From contig SKNW01000037.1 in the NCBI GenBank assembly GCA_007120305.1, positions 1-61,353 of the forward strand: a stretch of 61,353 nt of DNA, written 5' to 3'. The stretch comes from Gemmatimonadota bacterium. GTDB lineage: Bacteria; Gemmatimonadota; Gemmatimonadetes; Longimicrobiales; Gaopeijiaceae. Numbering within the stretch: position 1 is the stretch's first letter; each line of letters begins with the position of its first letter. The notes beneath the pieces were generated by a model. The model saw nothing but the letters and a program-made list of their open reading frames with translations, searched no databases and was not told the origin of the DNA. The position numbers and the translations under genes were made by a program. This document shows, piece by piece, positions 28,330-37,346 of this stretch.

Positions 28330-28408
28330 TCACGTTCTCCCGGTTGCCGGCCCTCCCTGGTGTGACCGATCCCGCAAAGAGGCGATCACGATGCGCGTCG
28401 TCCGGGCG

Positions 28409-28987
28409 TCAGTCCACCTTCCGGACGGCCACGCGAGCCGGGCGAACCAGATGCCCCTTGAACACCACGCCGCGCTGGAAAACCTGGTCCACCCGGTCAT
28501 CTTCCTCCGGATCCACCACCGGGACGCGGGCCACCGCTTCCATCCGCTCGGGATCGAACACTTCCCCCACGGGCTCGACGAGTTCAAGACCGGCCTCGGC
28601 CAGGACGCGCTGGAGCTTGCGATCCACCAGCTCTACGCCCTCGAGGACCGAGGCCACGGTGGCCTGGTCCGGGACGAGCTCGTGCATCCGCTGAAAATCG
28701 TCAAAGACGTCGAGGAGGGATCCGACCAGGGCCGCCTGGGCCCGTGAGCCGGAGGAAATCAGCTCCTCACGGGTCCGCTTCCGGTAGTTCTCGAATTCGG
28801 CCACCAGTCGAACGTGGCGGTCGTGGAGTTCCGCCAGCTCCGCCGCCAGGGGGTGCTGATCTCCCTCGCCGCCCCCGGAGGCCTCGTTCTCTTCGGAGTC
28901 CGACCGCACGCCAATGTCGGGATCCACGGACATCTCCCCTTCACCCCGCGACGTCCCCATCTCGTTGTGCCTCTTGTCGTGTTCCAT
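28409..28987 (-). CDS. grpE: nucleotide exchange factor GrpE
   Basis: RHVRLVAEFENYRKRTREEL; LLDVFDDFQRMHE; GEVFDPERMEAVARVPV; QRGVVFKGHLVRPARVAV; start placed at MEHDKRHNE. Confidence 0.93.
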   Translation of the reverse strand: MEHDKRHNEMGTSRGEGEMSVDPDIGVRSDSEENEASGGGEGDQHPLAAELAELHDRHVRLVAEFENYRKRTREELISSGSRAQAALVGSLLDVFDDFQRMHELVPDQATVASVLEGVELVDRKLQRVLAEAGLELVEPVGEVFDPERMEAVARVPVVDPEEDDRVDQVFQRGVVFKGHLVRPARVAVRKVD

Positions 28988-29076
28988 TTCGTGTCTCGCT
29001 TCCTGGTCTGGCGTCCTGCGACTCGTGAATTCTCCCGAAAGGGGTCCCGCTTGGGTCGTCCCTCCCACGTCTCTCC

Positions 29077-30423
29077 TCACCCCTGGCCGAAATCGCCGCC
29101 CTCGCGGCGGAAACCGCCATGGCCAAGGGCTTCCTGGCGCACCCACTGGAGGGCGTACTGCACCGCTCGGCGGCGGATCTCGTCCCGGTTCCCGGGGAAG
29201 ACGGCCTGCCGACTCCGGACATCGGCACCGGCACGGTCCAGACCGAACCAGACGGTGCCCACGGGCCGATGCTCCGACCCGCCGCCGGGACCCGCCACCC
29301 CGGTGATGGAGACGCCCACCTGAGCCCCCAGCCTCCGGCGGACCCCTGAGGCCATGGCTTCCGCCACCGGGGCGGATACGGCGCCGTGGTCAGAGAGAAG
29401 CTCGTCCGGAACCCCCAGGAGTTCGGTCTTTACCCGGTTGTGGTAGGCCATCACGCCCCCCAGGACCACGTCCGAGCTTCCCGGGACCGAAGTGAGCCGG
29501 GCGCCCAGCATCCCTCCCGTGCAACTCTCGGCCACCGCCAGTTGCCATCCGGCTTTGCGGCACGCCTTGAGGGTGGCGCCCTCGAGGGTGCTCTCCCGCC
29601 CCCCATAGCGCCACCGCGCAAGGACCGGATCCACGGCGTCGAGGGCCATGGCCAAACGCTCCGAAGCCGCCAACCCAACGGCCGAGAACCGGAGTTCCAC
29701 CCCCTCTACGGCGGGACGATACCGGAGATTCACACCAGGGATGCCCTCCAGGCAGGCCTCCAGCTCCTGAGCAAGGCGCGACTCCGGGATCCCGGTGGTC
29801 CGGACGATCTCCACCACCGGCGGCGCGGGGCGGTCCGGGAAGTGGACATCCAGTCGTTCCATGACCGTGCCGGAGAAGATGGCCTTCATCTCGGCGGGCA
29901 CGCCGGGAAGGAGGAAGACGCGGGCCCCGCCCGGTTGGGGAGGGAGTTCCAGTCCCGGAGCCGATCCCACGGGATTCGGCAGCACGCGGGCGCCACGGGG
30001 GACCCGGGCGATCCGGCGGTTGAGCGGGGGAAGCTCCGGGTAGCCCCGGGCCAGGAAGCGGGCCGTGAGAATCTCCAGCACCGCCGGATCTTCCTCGAGG
30101 TCAAGGTCGCGGTGCTTCGCCACGGCTTCGCGCGTCCGATCGTCCAGCGTCGGACCGAGGCCGCCGGTCACCACCAGGACCCCCCCCGACCCCCGGGCAT
30201 CGGCGCGGGTCAGCGCCTCCCGGATCTCTGCCTCGTCGTCGCCCACGGACAGGATCTCCACCACCCGGAAGGAGGCGGCGGTGAGACCTTCGGCCAGCCA
30301 CCGGGCGTTGGTATCGGCCCGATCCCCTACCAGGAGCTCGTCGCCGATGGTGAGAAGCACGGCGGGCGGGTGGCGGTCCACGCGGGTCGCCATGGGGTCG
30401 GTCACCGTGGGGCGGGTCGCCAT
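29077..30423 (-). CDS. cinA: CinA family protein (competence/damage-inducible, NMN deamidase domain)
   Basis: LLTIGDELLVGDRADTNARWLAEGL; VTGGLGPTLDDRTREAVA; AVAESCTGGMLGARLTSVPGSSDVVLGGVMAYHNRVKTELLGV; ITGVAGPGGGSEHRPVGTVW. Confidence 0.94.
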   Translation of the reverse strand: MATRPTVTDPMATRVDRHPPAVLLTIGDELLVGDRADTNARWLAEGLTAASFRVVEILSVGDDEAEIREALTRADARGSGGVLVVTGGLGPTLDDRTREAVAKHRDLDLEEDPAVLEILTARFLARGYPELPPLNRRIARVPRGARVLPNPVGSAPGLELPPQPGGARVFLLPGVPAEMKAIFSGTVMERLDVHFPDRPAPPVVEIVRTTGIPESRLAQELEACLEGIPGVNLRYRPAVEGVELRFSAVGLAASERLAMALDAVDPVLARWRYGGRESTLEGATLKACRKAGWQLAVAESCTGGMLGARLTSVPGSSDVVLGGVMAYHNRVKTELLGVPDELLSDHGAVSAPVAEAMASGVRRRLGAQVGVSITGVAGPGGGSEHRPVGTVWFGLDRAGADVRSRQAVFPGNRDEIRRRAVQYALQWVRQEALGHGGFRREGGDFGQG

Positions 30424-30436
30424 GCGCGCAGCGCCT

Positions 30437-31090
30437 CTAGCCGTGCGCCGACCGGAAGACGTTCCGGTTCTGTGCCACGTATACGCCAAGCGAGTACACG
30501 GTGAGGAGGAGGGCGGCAAGCAGAGTCAGTCCCGTCACGGCGCCGTGAAACGCGGCCCAGGCCTCCCACGCCGGCATCCCTCCCCACCCCCTCTCCGCGG
30601 CCACCCGTACAAGGGCATACCAGAGGAGCAGGCTTCCGGAAAAGATGTTCTGGATGAACGCCTTGATCTTGCCCGATGCACCGGAGGCGATGACCGAGCC
30701 CCGTCGGGCTGCCCAGCTGCGGAGGACGGTCACGAGGAGCTCCCGGCCGAAAATCACCACCACCACCCAGAGGGGAAGCGCTCCCCACCAGGGGATCTGA
30801 CCCAGCGGATCGGGCCCCTGCGAGACGACATAGAACGGGATGAAGGTGGAAACCAGGAGGAGCTTGTCAGCCAGGGGGTCGAGGAGCTTCCCCATGTTGG
30901 TGATCCACCCGTGCTTCCGGGCCAGGTAGCCGTCCCAGAGGTCGGAGACGGCCGCGGCCAGGAAGAGGAGGAAGGCCACGAAGAGATGGCCCGGATCTGG
31001 TGACAGGGCAAGGAGAAAGACACCGGGGCAGGCCAGGATGCGGGCCACGGTGATGGCGTTGGCCAGGTTGAGCCGCGAGGGAGGGGCCAT
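30437..31090 (-). CDS. pgsA: CDP-diacylglycerol--glycerol-3-phosphate 3-phosphatidyltransferase
   Basis: LNLANAITVARILACPGVFLLAL; SDLWDGYLARKHGWITNMGKLLDPLADKLLLVS (CDP-alcohol phosphatidyltransferase motif). Confidence 0.93.
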   Translation of the reverse strand: MAPPSRLNLANAITVARILACPGVFLLALSPDPGHLFVAFLLFLAAAVSDLWDGYLARKHGWITNMGKLLDPLADKLLLVSTFIPFYVVSQGPDPLGQIPWWGALPLWVVVVIFGRELLVTVLRSWAARRGSVIASGASGKIKAFIQNIFSGSLLLWYALVRVAAERGWGGMPAWEAWAAFHGAVTGLTLLAALLLTVYSLGVYVAQNRNVFRSAHG

Positions 31091-31099
31091 GCGGGGGGC

Positions 31100-31678
31100 T
31101 CAGCTGAGCGTCTTGACGACGAGCTTGCTCACGGCACGAAGGGTTTCGAACACACCGGTTCCGTCGATGGCCACGGCCTCGAAGTCGGGTACCCCGCCCG
31201 GGTTCAGTTCCTGCCGGAGTGCCTCCAGGGGAAGCGCGCTGTCCAGGTCTCGCTTGTTGTACTGGATGGCAAAGGGGATCTGGTCCAGGTCGATCTTGTA
31301 GGAGGACAGATTCTCGTAGAGGTTGTGCATCGCCTCCACGTTGGCCTCGGCACGGTGAGCCTGGGAGTCGGCCACGAAGATGATGCCGTCCACTCCCTTC
31401 AGGATGAGCTTCCGGGAGGCATTGTAGTAGACCTGGCCCGGCACCGTGTAAAGCTGGAACCGTGTCTTGAACCCCCGGATCTCCCCGAGGTCCACGGGAA
31501 GGAAGTCGAAGAAGAGCGTCCGGTCGGTCTCGGTGGAAAGCGAGATCATCTTCCCCCGCGAGTCAGGATCGACCCGGGAGTGGATGTGCTCCAGGTTGGT
31601 GGTCTTGCCCCCGAGCCCGGTCCCGTAGTAGACGAGCTTGCAGGTGATTTCCCGGGATGCATAGTTGATCATGGACAT
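31100..31678 (-). CDS. MglA-like small Ras-superfamily GTPase
   Basis: [23 protein letters not shown] (P-loop), [39 protein letters not shown]. Confidence 0.93.
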   Translation of the reverse strand: MSMINYASREITCKLVYYGTGLGGKTTNLEHIHSRVDPDSRGKMISLSTETDRTLFFDFLPVDLGEIRGFKTRFQLYTVPGQVYYNASRKLILKGVDGIIFVADSQAHRAEANVEAMHNLYENLSSYKIDLDQIPFAIQYNKRDLDSALPLEALRQELNPGGVPDFEAVAIDGTGVFETLRAVSKLVVKTLS

Positions 31679-31681
31679 CGT

Positions 31682-32167
31682 TCACACCCCTCCCCGGAAG
31701 ATCTGGTCGATGCGGGAAGCCGCCTCGTCCGACCACCCTTCGGTCACCTGACTTCCCCCTGCGGTCTCATGCGCCTTCGCCTTCCCGACGAGCCGCTTCA
31801 GATCTGCCTGCAAAGCCGCCACCTTGTCCCCGCGTGGATGAGGCCGGACCCCCTGGCCCGGCAGCGTGTCATGAAGAGATGCCAGGATCCAGCCGTCCCC
31901 GAGCCCGGTCACCCGGACCGTGGTTCGGCCACCCTCCTGGGTCATCTCGGAAAACTCCTCCCCGCAGACCAGCGGGGCAAGCGAAGCGGCGGCGGCGGCC
32001 TGGGCGGAAACCAGCGAGACGAAGCTCTCCGCATCCACGCCGGCAACGTCTCCCGCCCACATGGATACCATTCCGGCGTCCGATACCACATACCCGGCGC
32101 GGGCGCCCTCGCCTTCGAGAAGACGATCGAGTTCTCCCCGGAGATCGGGGCGGGACTCGGGGCTCAC
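31682..32167 (-). CDS. Roadblock/LC7 domain protein (MglB-like)
   Basis: GYVVSDAGMVSMWAGDVAGVDAESFVSLVSAQAAAAASLAPLV...RTTVRVTGLGDGWILASLHD; adjacent to MglA-like GTPase. Confidence 0.8.
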   Translation of the reverse strand: MSPESRPDLRGELDRLLEGEGARAGYVVSDAGMVSMWAGDVAGVDAESFVSLVSAQAAAAASLAPLVCGEEFSEMTQEGGRTTVRVTGLGDGWILASLHDTLPGQGVRPHPRGDKVAALQADLKRLVGKAKAHETAGGSQVTEGWSDEAASRIDQIFRGGV

Positions 32168-32526
32168 GAGGCCAGGTCACCCGACGTCGGAGATCCCGAC
32201 GGTGCGGGACGGAGCGGCGGCGTCGGGGCATGACCCGTGACCTCTTCGCTCATGCGCTCCATGACGACGCGGGCCCGATTGCGGAGAAGCCGGCGGGGCT
32301 CCCAGGCCAGGTAGTCCCGGAGGAGGTTCAGGTAGTCCACCGATCCCCCCTGTCGGGAAACATGCTCCAGGGCCGCCATGCGCCGAAGCGCCGAAGGGTG
32401 AAAGAGGTTCCGCTGCTGGCGATGGATCTGGTCACGGACCAGGAGCGCCGCCACCGTGCCGGCCACCCCCACTGCCGCTGCAGCGATCACCGTAACCCTC
32501 AGCCAGCGCTTTGCATCCGGTCCCAT
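32164..32526 (-). CDS. small membrane-anchored protein of unknown function
   Basis: Start placed at MGPDAKRWLRVTVIAAAAVGVAGTVAALLVRDQIHRQQ; one TM helix; 4-nt overlap (ATGA) with MglB-like gene. Confidence 0.7.
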   Translation of the reverse strand: MGPDAKRWLRVTVIAAAAVGVAGTVAALLVRDQIHRQQRNLFHPSALRRMAALEHVSRQGGSVDYLNLLRDYLAWEPRRLLRNRARVVMERMSEEVTGHAPTPPLRPAPSGSPTSGDLAS

Positions 32527-32602
32527 CTCCCTTCCCCCTCGTTCCAGAAACGACCAACCCGATCCCCCGGGGAACCAACCCCGGGACTCCTCTACCCTGA
32601 CC

Positions 32603-33250
32603 TCAGAAGTCCAGGTCCTCCCCGATCCCTTCCCGACCACCGCCCCCTTGCGCTCCATGCACCTCGCGCCGGCCTGCCAGCGCCTCGGCCAGCGTGGAGC
32701 CATCCACGTATTCGAGGTCGCTCCCCACCGGAATCCCCCGAGCCAGGCGCGTGACCCGAACACCGAGGGGGCGAAGTACACCCTCAAGGTAGACTGCCGT
32801 CGCCTCGCCTTCAACGGATGGGCTGGTCGCGAGAATGACCTCCTCGATCCCTTCCGGCTCCACCCGGACCCGCTCCACGAGAGGCGCCACGTTCAGCGCC
32901 TCGGGCCCCACGCCGTCCAGCGGGGAGAGCCGACCTCCGAGAACATGGTACAATCCCCGGTAGCGGCCGGTGGTCTCGATGGACTGGACCTCGAAGGCTC
33001 CCTCCACGATGCAGACCACGGAGCGGTCCCGGGAAGGGTCACGGCAGATGGCGCAGACCTCCGCCTCGGCGAAGGTTCCGCAGAGCACGCAGGGGTGCAC
33101 GCGGTCAGCCAGCGCCTCGATGGCACCCGCCAGCCGACGCGCCTCTTCCCGGCTTCCCCGGAGGAGGTGGTAGACGAGGCGGGTGGCCGTGCGGGGTCCG
33201 ATCCCGGGAAGCCTTCCGAACTCCTTGACGAGCTGGTCCAGGGCGGACAT
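32603..33250 (-). CDS. recR: recombination protein RecR
   Basis: LVKEFGRLPGIGPRTATRLVYHLL; CVLCGTFAEAEVCAICRDPSRD zinc motif; Toprim CIVEGAFEVQSIETTGRYRGLYHVLGG. Confidence 0.96.
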   Translation of the reverse strand: MSALDQLVKEFGRLPGIGPRTATRLVYHLLRGSREEARRLAGAIEALADRVHPCVLCGTFAEAEVCAICRDPSRDRSVVCIVEGAFEVQSIETTGRYRGLYHVLGGRLSPLDGVGPEALNVAPLVERVRVEPEGIEEVILATSPSVEGEATAVYLEGVLRPLGVRVTRLARGIPVGSDLEYVDGSTLAEALAGRREVHGAQGGGGREGIGEDLDF

Positions 33251-33260
33251 GCGTGTGAGG

Positions 33261-33590
33261 TCAGAACCCCGGGATCTTGAAGGGAAGCGGAAGGCCTCCC
33301 GTGAGGCCACCCGCCGCCTGCTTCATCTCGGCCTCCTGGGCCTCCCGGGCCTTCTTCTGTGCTTCCCCGACGGCCGCCAGAACCAGGTCCTCCAGCATCT
33401 CCACATCGGCTCCATCCACCACGGACGGATCGATGGTGATGCGCTTGAGCTGGCCCTTGCCGTCCACCATGGCCGTGACCATCCCGCCCCCGGCTCCGGC
33501 CGTGACCTCCATCCTCTCCAGGGTTTCCTGTACCTCGTTCATCTTCGCCTGCATCTGCTGTCCCATCTGGAGCAGCCCGCGCATGTCCAT
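33261..33590 (-). CDS. YbaB/EbfC family nucleoid-associated protein
   Basis: MRGLLQMGQQMQAKMNEVQETLERMEVTAGAGGGMVTAMVDGKGQLKRITIDP; conserved between dnaX and recR. Confidence 0.95.
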   Translation of the reverse strand: MDMRGLLQMGQQMQAKMNEVQETLERMEVTAGAGGGMVTAMVDGKGQLKRITIDPSVVDGADVEMLEDLVLAAVGEAQKKAREAQEAEMKQAAGGLTGGLPLPFKIPGF

Positions 33591-33615
33591 GCTCAGCCTC
33601 GGTTGATTCGAAGGT

Positions 33616-35376
33616 TCATCCGTCCATGAATTCCAGGTCGAGGGTCTCGACGGCGACCCGCATCGCCGGCTCCCTCCCCAGAAGGTCTTCCATCCTGCCC
33701 TGTCGTACGGCTCCGGGAGAAATCCGGCTCCCTCCCGGGCCCGCCACCACCTCGGAGGAGAGCTCCACGAAGGTGAGTTCCACGGTCTGCCCCATCCGGA
33801 GGCGAAGGGCTTCCCTCAGGCGCTCCCGCACCTCAGGGTCCCGAAGCCGCTCCAGGGCAGGGCCGGGAGGAAGAGCCACCTCCAGTCCTCCCCGCACGCT
33901 TCGTGCCTGCGCCCCGTGGAGGAACGGCGACACCCCCGACGGAAGTCCCTCCCCGGACGCTACCAGCTCGCGCCAGGCCCCCACGACGTCGATCTCGGCG
34001 ACGGAAGCCGCTGGCGCCGGGGTAGCCATCGACATGCCCCCATGGAGTGGATCCGACGGTGGCTTCGACGGCGGAACCGCCGCCGGTCCGGCCTTCGGCA
34101 TCGCGGAACGCACGGGAGAGGCCGGGCTGGACAGAGGCGCAGGCGCCGGGTCTCGAGGAGGCGGGCCTGGGGGCGGGCCTGGAGGGAGTGGCGTCGGACC
34201 CGGGCGCTCCGATTCGGGAGGCGGAGGGCCCTCCCCGCCCAGGGCTCGAATCATGGCCTCGAGGTCCAGCGTTCGGTCGAGCCAGGCAAACCGCAGGAGG
34301 AGAAGCTCCAGCAGGACCCTGGGCTGCTGGGTCCGGCGGAGGCTCCCGTTGACCTCGAGTTCCGCCGCCATTCCAAGCATGCGGAGAAGGTCGGCCGGCT
34401 CGAAGTTCGCGGCCCGGGAACGCCAGTCCTCCACCCGTTCTTCCGCCACCTCGCTCTCCCCTCCGCCGACCCGAAGGCGGAGGAGAGCTCGAAGGGCCTC
34501 CACCAGTCCATGGTAGAACTCCACCAGGTCGAACCCCTGGTCCAGAAGGGCCTCCACCAGATGGAACACGCCCGCCCGGTCTCGGGCTGCGAGGACGTCG
34601 AAGAGATGCAGATAGTGGTCGTCCCCCACCACGCCCAGGATCCGCCGAACCGTGTCGGCCGTGACCGGCCCGTCGGAGAGCGCGAGTACCTGGTCCGTAA
34701 GGGAAAGCGCATCCCGCATTCCCCCGTCGGCCTTCCGGGCCACCAGGCGCAGGGCCTCGTCGGAGGCTTCCACACCCTCCCGCTCCAGCAACTCCCGCAC
34801 CCGGGCCGTGATATCCAGGACCCCCACCCGACGAAAGTCGAAGCGCTGGCAGCGCGAGAGGATGGGCGCGGCGGTCTGCTCGATCTTCTGTGGTTCGGTG
34901 GTGGCGAAGATGAAATGGACCCGGGGGGGCGGCTCCTCCAGCACCTTCAGGAGGGCGTTCCAGGCCTCCCGGGTGAGCATGTGGGCCTCGTCGACGATGT
35001 AGACCTTGTGCCGGTGCTCGTCGGAGGGCGCGTACATGGCCCGCTCCCGGAGGTCCCGGGCATCCTCCACTCCCCGGTTCGATGCGGCATCGATTTCCAC
35101 CACGTCCAGGGACGTGGACCCGCTCCAGATCCGGGTACAGTCGCCGCAGGTGCCGCAGGGCTCCCCGTCTTCCGTCCGGTTGGGGCAGTTGAGAGCCATG
35201 GCCAATACCCGGGCCAGGGTCGTCTTTCCCACACCCCGGGGACCGCTGAAGAGGTAGGCATGCCCCACCCGCCCGGTGGCGACGGCCCGCCGGAGCGTCT
35301 CGGAGACGTGCTCCTGGGTGGCCACCTCCGAGAAGGTGAGGGGCCGGTACTTGCGGGCTAGGGCGGTGTGGGTCAC
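33616..35376 (-). CDS. dnaX: DNA polymerase III subunit gamma/tau
   Basis: ALARKYRPLTFSEVATQEHVSETLRRAV; AYLFSGPRGVGKTTLARVLA; VYIVDEAHMLTREAWNALLKVLEEPPPRVHFIFATTE; GTG start at 35376. Confidence 0.95.
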   Translation of the reverse strand: MTHTALARKYRPLTFSEVATQEHVSETLRRAVATGRVGHAYLFSGPRGVGKTTLARVLAMALNCPNRTEDGEPCGTCGDCTRIWSGSTSLDVVEIDAASNRGVEDARDLRERAMYAPSDEHRHKVYIVDEAHMLTREAWNALLKVLEEPPPRVHFIFATTEPQKIEQTAAPILSRCQRFDFRRVGVLDITARVRELLEREGVEASDEALRLVARKADGGMRDALSLTDQVLALSDGPVTADTVRRILGVVGDDHYLHLFDVLAARDRAGVFHLVEALLDQGFDLVEFYHGLVEALRALLRLRVGGGESEVAEERVEDWRSRAANFEPADLLRMLGMAAELEVNGSLRRTQQPRVLLELLLLRFAWLDRTLDLEAMIRALGGEGPPPPESERPGPTPLPPGPPPGPPPRDPAPAPLSSPASPVRSAMPKAGPAAVPPSKPPSDPLHGGMSMATPAPAASVAEIDVVGAWRELVASGEGLPSGVSPFLHGAQARSVRGGLEVALPPGPALERLRDPEVRERLREALRLRMGQTVELTFVELSSEVVAGPGGSRISPGAVRQGRMEDLLGREPAMRVAVETLDLEFMDG

Positions 35377-35504
35377 AGGCCGACGGGACGGGGAAGGTCG
35401 GCGGGGCCGGGCACGTCGAAGACCGGTGGCCTTGCGGCTTCTCGGTTCCTCGGCGTCCTCGCGCGCCCCGTTGGGATGCGGAGGGAGGCGTGGGGGAATA
35501 AAAA

Positions 35505-35602
35505 TGCCCCAGGTTGACCGCAGCAACGATCACCACACTTACCGCTGCTACCGGCGAGGTCCTGACGGGATTCGTGGGCTTTCGTTCTGCGAACCTGGGG
35601 CA
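35505..35602 (-). ncRNA. ffs: bacterial small SRP RNA (4.5S-like)
   Basis: Minus strand: closing helix UGCCCCAGGUU/AACCUGGGGCA (11 bp), second helix CGCAG/CUGCG, core GUCAGG-ACC-UCGCC-GGU-AGCAGCGGUAAG matching the conserved CAGG/AGCAG SRP helix 8; followed by U-rich UUUUUAUU; located just upstream of dnaX as scr is in Bacillus subtilis. Confidence 0.88.
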
Positions 35603-35641
35603 CGTCTGAAGCTACCGAGGTCGACGCGACGCGTCAACGCG

Positions 35642-36076
35642 TCAGCGCGCCCGACCCGCCGGGCCGTCCTGGCGGACCCACCCGGACTCCCGGTCTCCTC
35701 GCACCCAGGCGCCCTCCACCCATGCGAGAGCAGGCTCCACCCCGGGGAGAAGGTGCACGGCAACGACATCGAACCGGACACGGCGGAACGGGTGGGTGGC
35801 GCGAATCCGCACTCCTTCGGTTCGAAGCCAACCGGCAGCGGCCCGTTCGACTTCCCGACGCTTGGCCGGGGTCACGGCCGCGAGAGCGTCACCCAGCGTA
35901 CCTCCACGCCGGGTCTTCACCTCCACGAAGAGGAGCGTGTCGCTCCTCACCGCCACCAGGTCCAGCTCCCGGGGGCCATCCCGCCAGCACCGGGCGAGCA
36001 CCGTCCACCCCTTCCCTTCCAGCATTTCCGCCGCCAGCGCCTCCCCGCGCCGACCGGTCCGCATCCTGTGGCCCAC
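35642..36076 (-). CDS. YraN family (UPF0102) putative endonuclease
   Basis: [50 protein letters not shown]. Confidence 0.93.
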   Translation of the reverse strand: MGHRMRTGRRGEALAAEMLEGKGWTVLARCWRDGPRELDLVAVRSDTLLFVEVKTRRGGTLGDALAAVTPAKRREVERAAAGWLRTEGVRIRATHPFRRVRFDVVAVHLLPGVEPALAWVEGAWVRGDRESGWVRQDGPAGRAR

Positions 36077-36161
36077 ATCGCCTCCCCTTCCGGTTCCATG
36101 GCCGGGTGATGCACACTTTCGCCCTCCCGGACCCCGGGGATCCTCACGTCACCCGGGAGAC

Positions 36162-37220
36162 TCAGGATGCCGAGATGGCGGAGGCGGTTCCATGGAGGGA
36201 GGGGACGACGTGGCGGTCAAGAGCCCGGGCGATATGCCGAATCTGGTCCATGAGATCCCCGAACTGGGGCAGGTACAGGGACTGGGCACCGTCGGAGAGG
36301 GCTTCCTCCGGGCGCGGGTGTACCTCGATCATCAGGCCGTCCGCTCCCGCAGCGACCGCCGCCCGGGCCATGGGGGTGACCTTGGCCCGGATCCCCGTCC
36401 CGTGGCTGGGATCGGCAATGATGGGCAGATGAGAGAGAGACTTGACCACCGGAATGGCGGTCAGGTCGAGGAGATTCCGGGTGTGGGTGTCAAAGCTGCG
36501 CACCCCTCGCTCGCAGAGAATCACCTGATCGTTCCCCTCGGCCAGGAGGTACTCGGCCGACAGGAGGAGCTCCTTGATGGTGGCCGACATGCCCCGCTTC
36601 AGGAGAACGGGCTTGCCCGACTGGCCGGCCTTCCGGAGAAGCGCGTAGTTCTGCATGTTGCGCGCCCCGATCTGGATGATGTCGGCATATTCCGCCACCA
36701 CCTCCACGTCCTCGGTTCCCAGCGCCTCCGTGACCACCGCCATCCCGGTGGCCTCGCGGGCCTCGGCCAGGTACCGGAGACCCTCCAGGCCCAGCCCCTG
36801 GAACGAGTAGGGCGAGGAGCGGGGCTTGAAGGCCCCGCCGCGCAGAATGGTGGCTCCCATCGCCTGCAGGGCATGCGCCGTCTCCAGGATCTGTTCCCGC
36901 GACTCCACGGCACAGGGCCCGGCCATGAGGGCGATCTCGCTCCCCCCGATCCTGGTTCCGTTGGCCAGGGTGACAATCGTGTCTTCCTCCCTCCACTCCC
37001 GGGAGACCTGCTTGTAGGGGTGGCTGACGACAATCACCTCCAGCACCCCGGAAAGCCCTTCGAGGCGAGCGGAGTCCACCCTCCCGTCGTTCCCGATCAG
37101 CCCCACGGCCGTGCGCTGGTGTCCGGGGATGGGCCGGGCATCATAGCCCATGACCCGGATCTGTTCCACGACGCGCCCGATCTCCTCCTCGGTGGCGCTC
37201 TGCTTCATGACAACGAGCAT
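36162..37220 (-). CDS. aroF: 3-deoxy-7-phosphoheptulonate synthase (AroF/KDO8PS-like class)
   Basis: [111 protein letters not shown]. Confidence 0.95.
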   Translation of the reverse strand: MLVVMKQSATEEEIGRVVEQIRVMGYDARPIPGHQRTAVGLIGNDGRVDSARLEGLSGVLEVIVVSHPYKQVSREWREEDTIVTLANGTRIGGSEIALMAGPCAVESREQILETAHALQAMGATILRGGAFKPRSSPYSFQGLGLEGLRYLAEAREATGMAVVTEALGTEDVEVVAEYADIIQIGARNMQNYALLRKAGQSGKPVLLKRGMSATIKELLLSAEYLLAEGNDQVILCERGVRSFDTHTRNLLDLTAIPVVKSLSHLPIIADPSHGTGIRAKVTPMARAAVAAGADGLMIEVHPRPEEALSDGAQSLYLPQFGDLMDQIRHIARALDRHVVPSLHGTASAISAS

Positions 37221-37281
37221 GATTTCATCTCTGAAGGGATTTTCGGGAAGGCCGCCGGCGCGGGGCCGACCCACAACGCCC

Positions 37282-37326
37282 GGATTCGAGCCGCATGGAC
37301 TCGAACCGCACGGAATCGAGCGACCG
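37282..37326. repeat. 15-bp imperfect tandem repeat, 3 units, upstream of DAHP synthase gene
   Basis: GGATTCGAGCCGCAT / GGACTCGAACCGCAC / GGAATCGAGCGACCG. Confidence 0.75.
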
Positions 37327-37346
37327 ATCCTGGCCGGGCCGCTGCC

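Noticed and set aside
37285-37320. tRNA-like gattcgag / gactcgaa motifs
   Set aside because: No acceptor stem or anticodon arm can be built around them; better explained as a 15-bp repeat.
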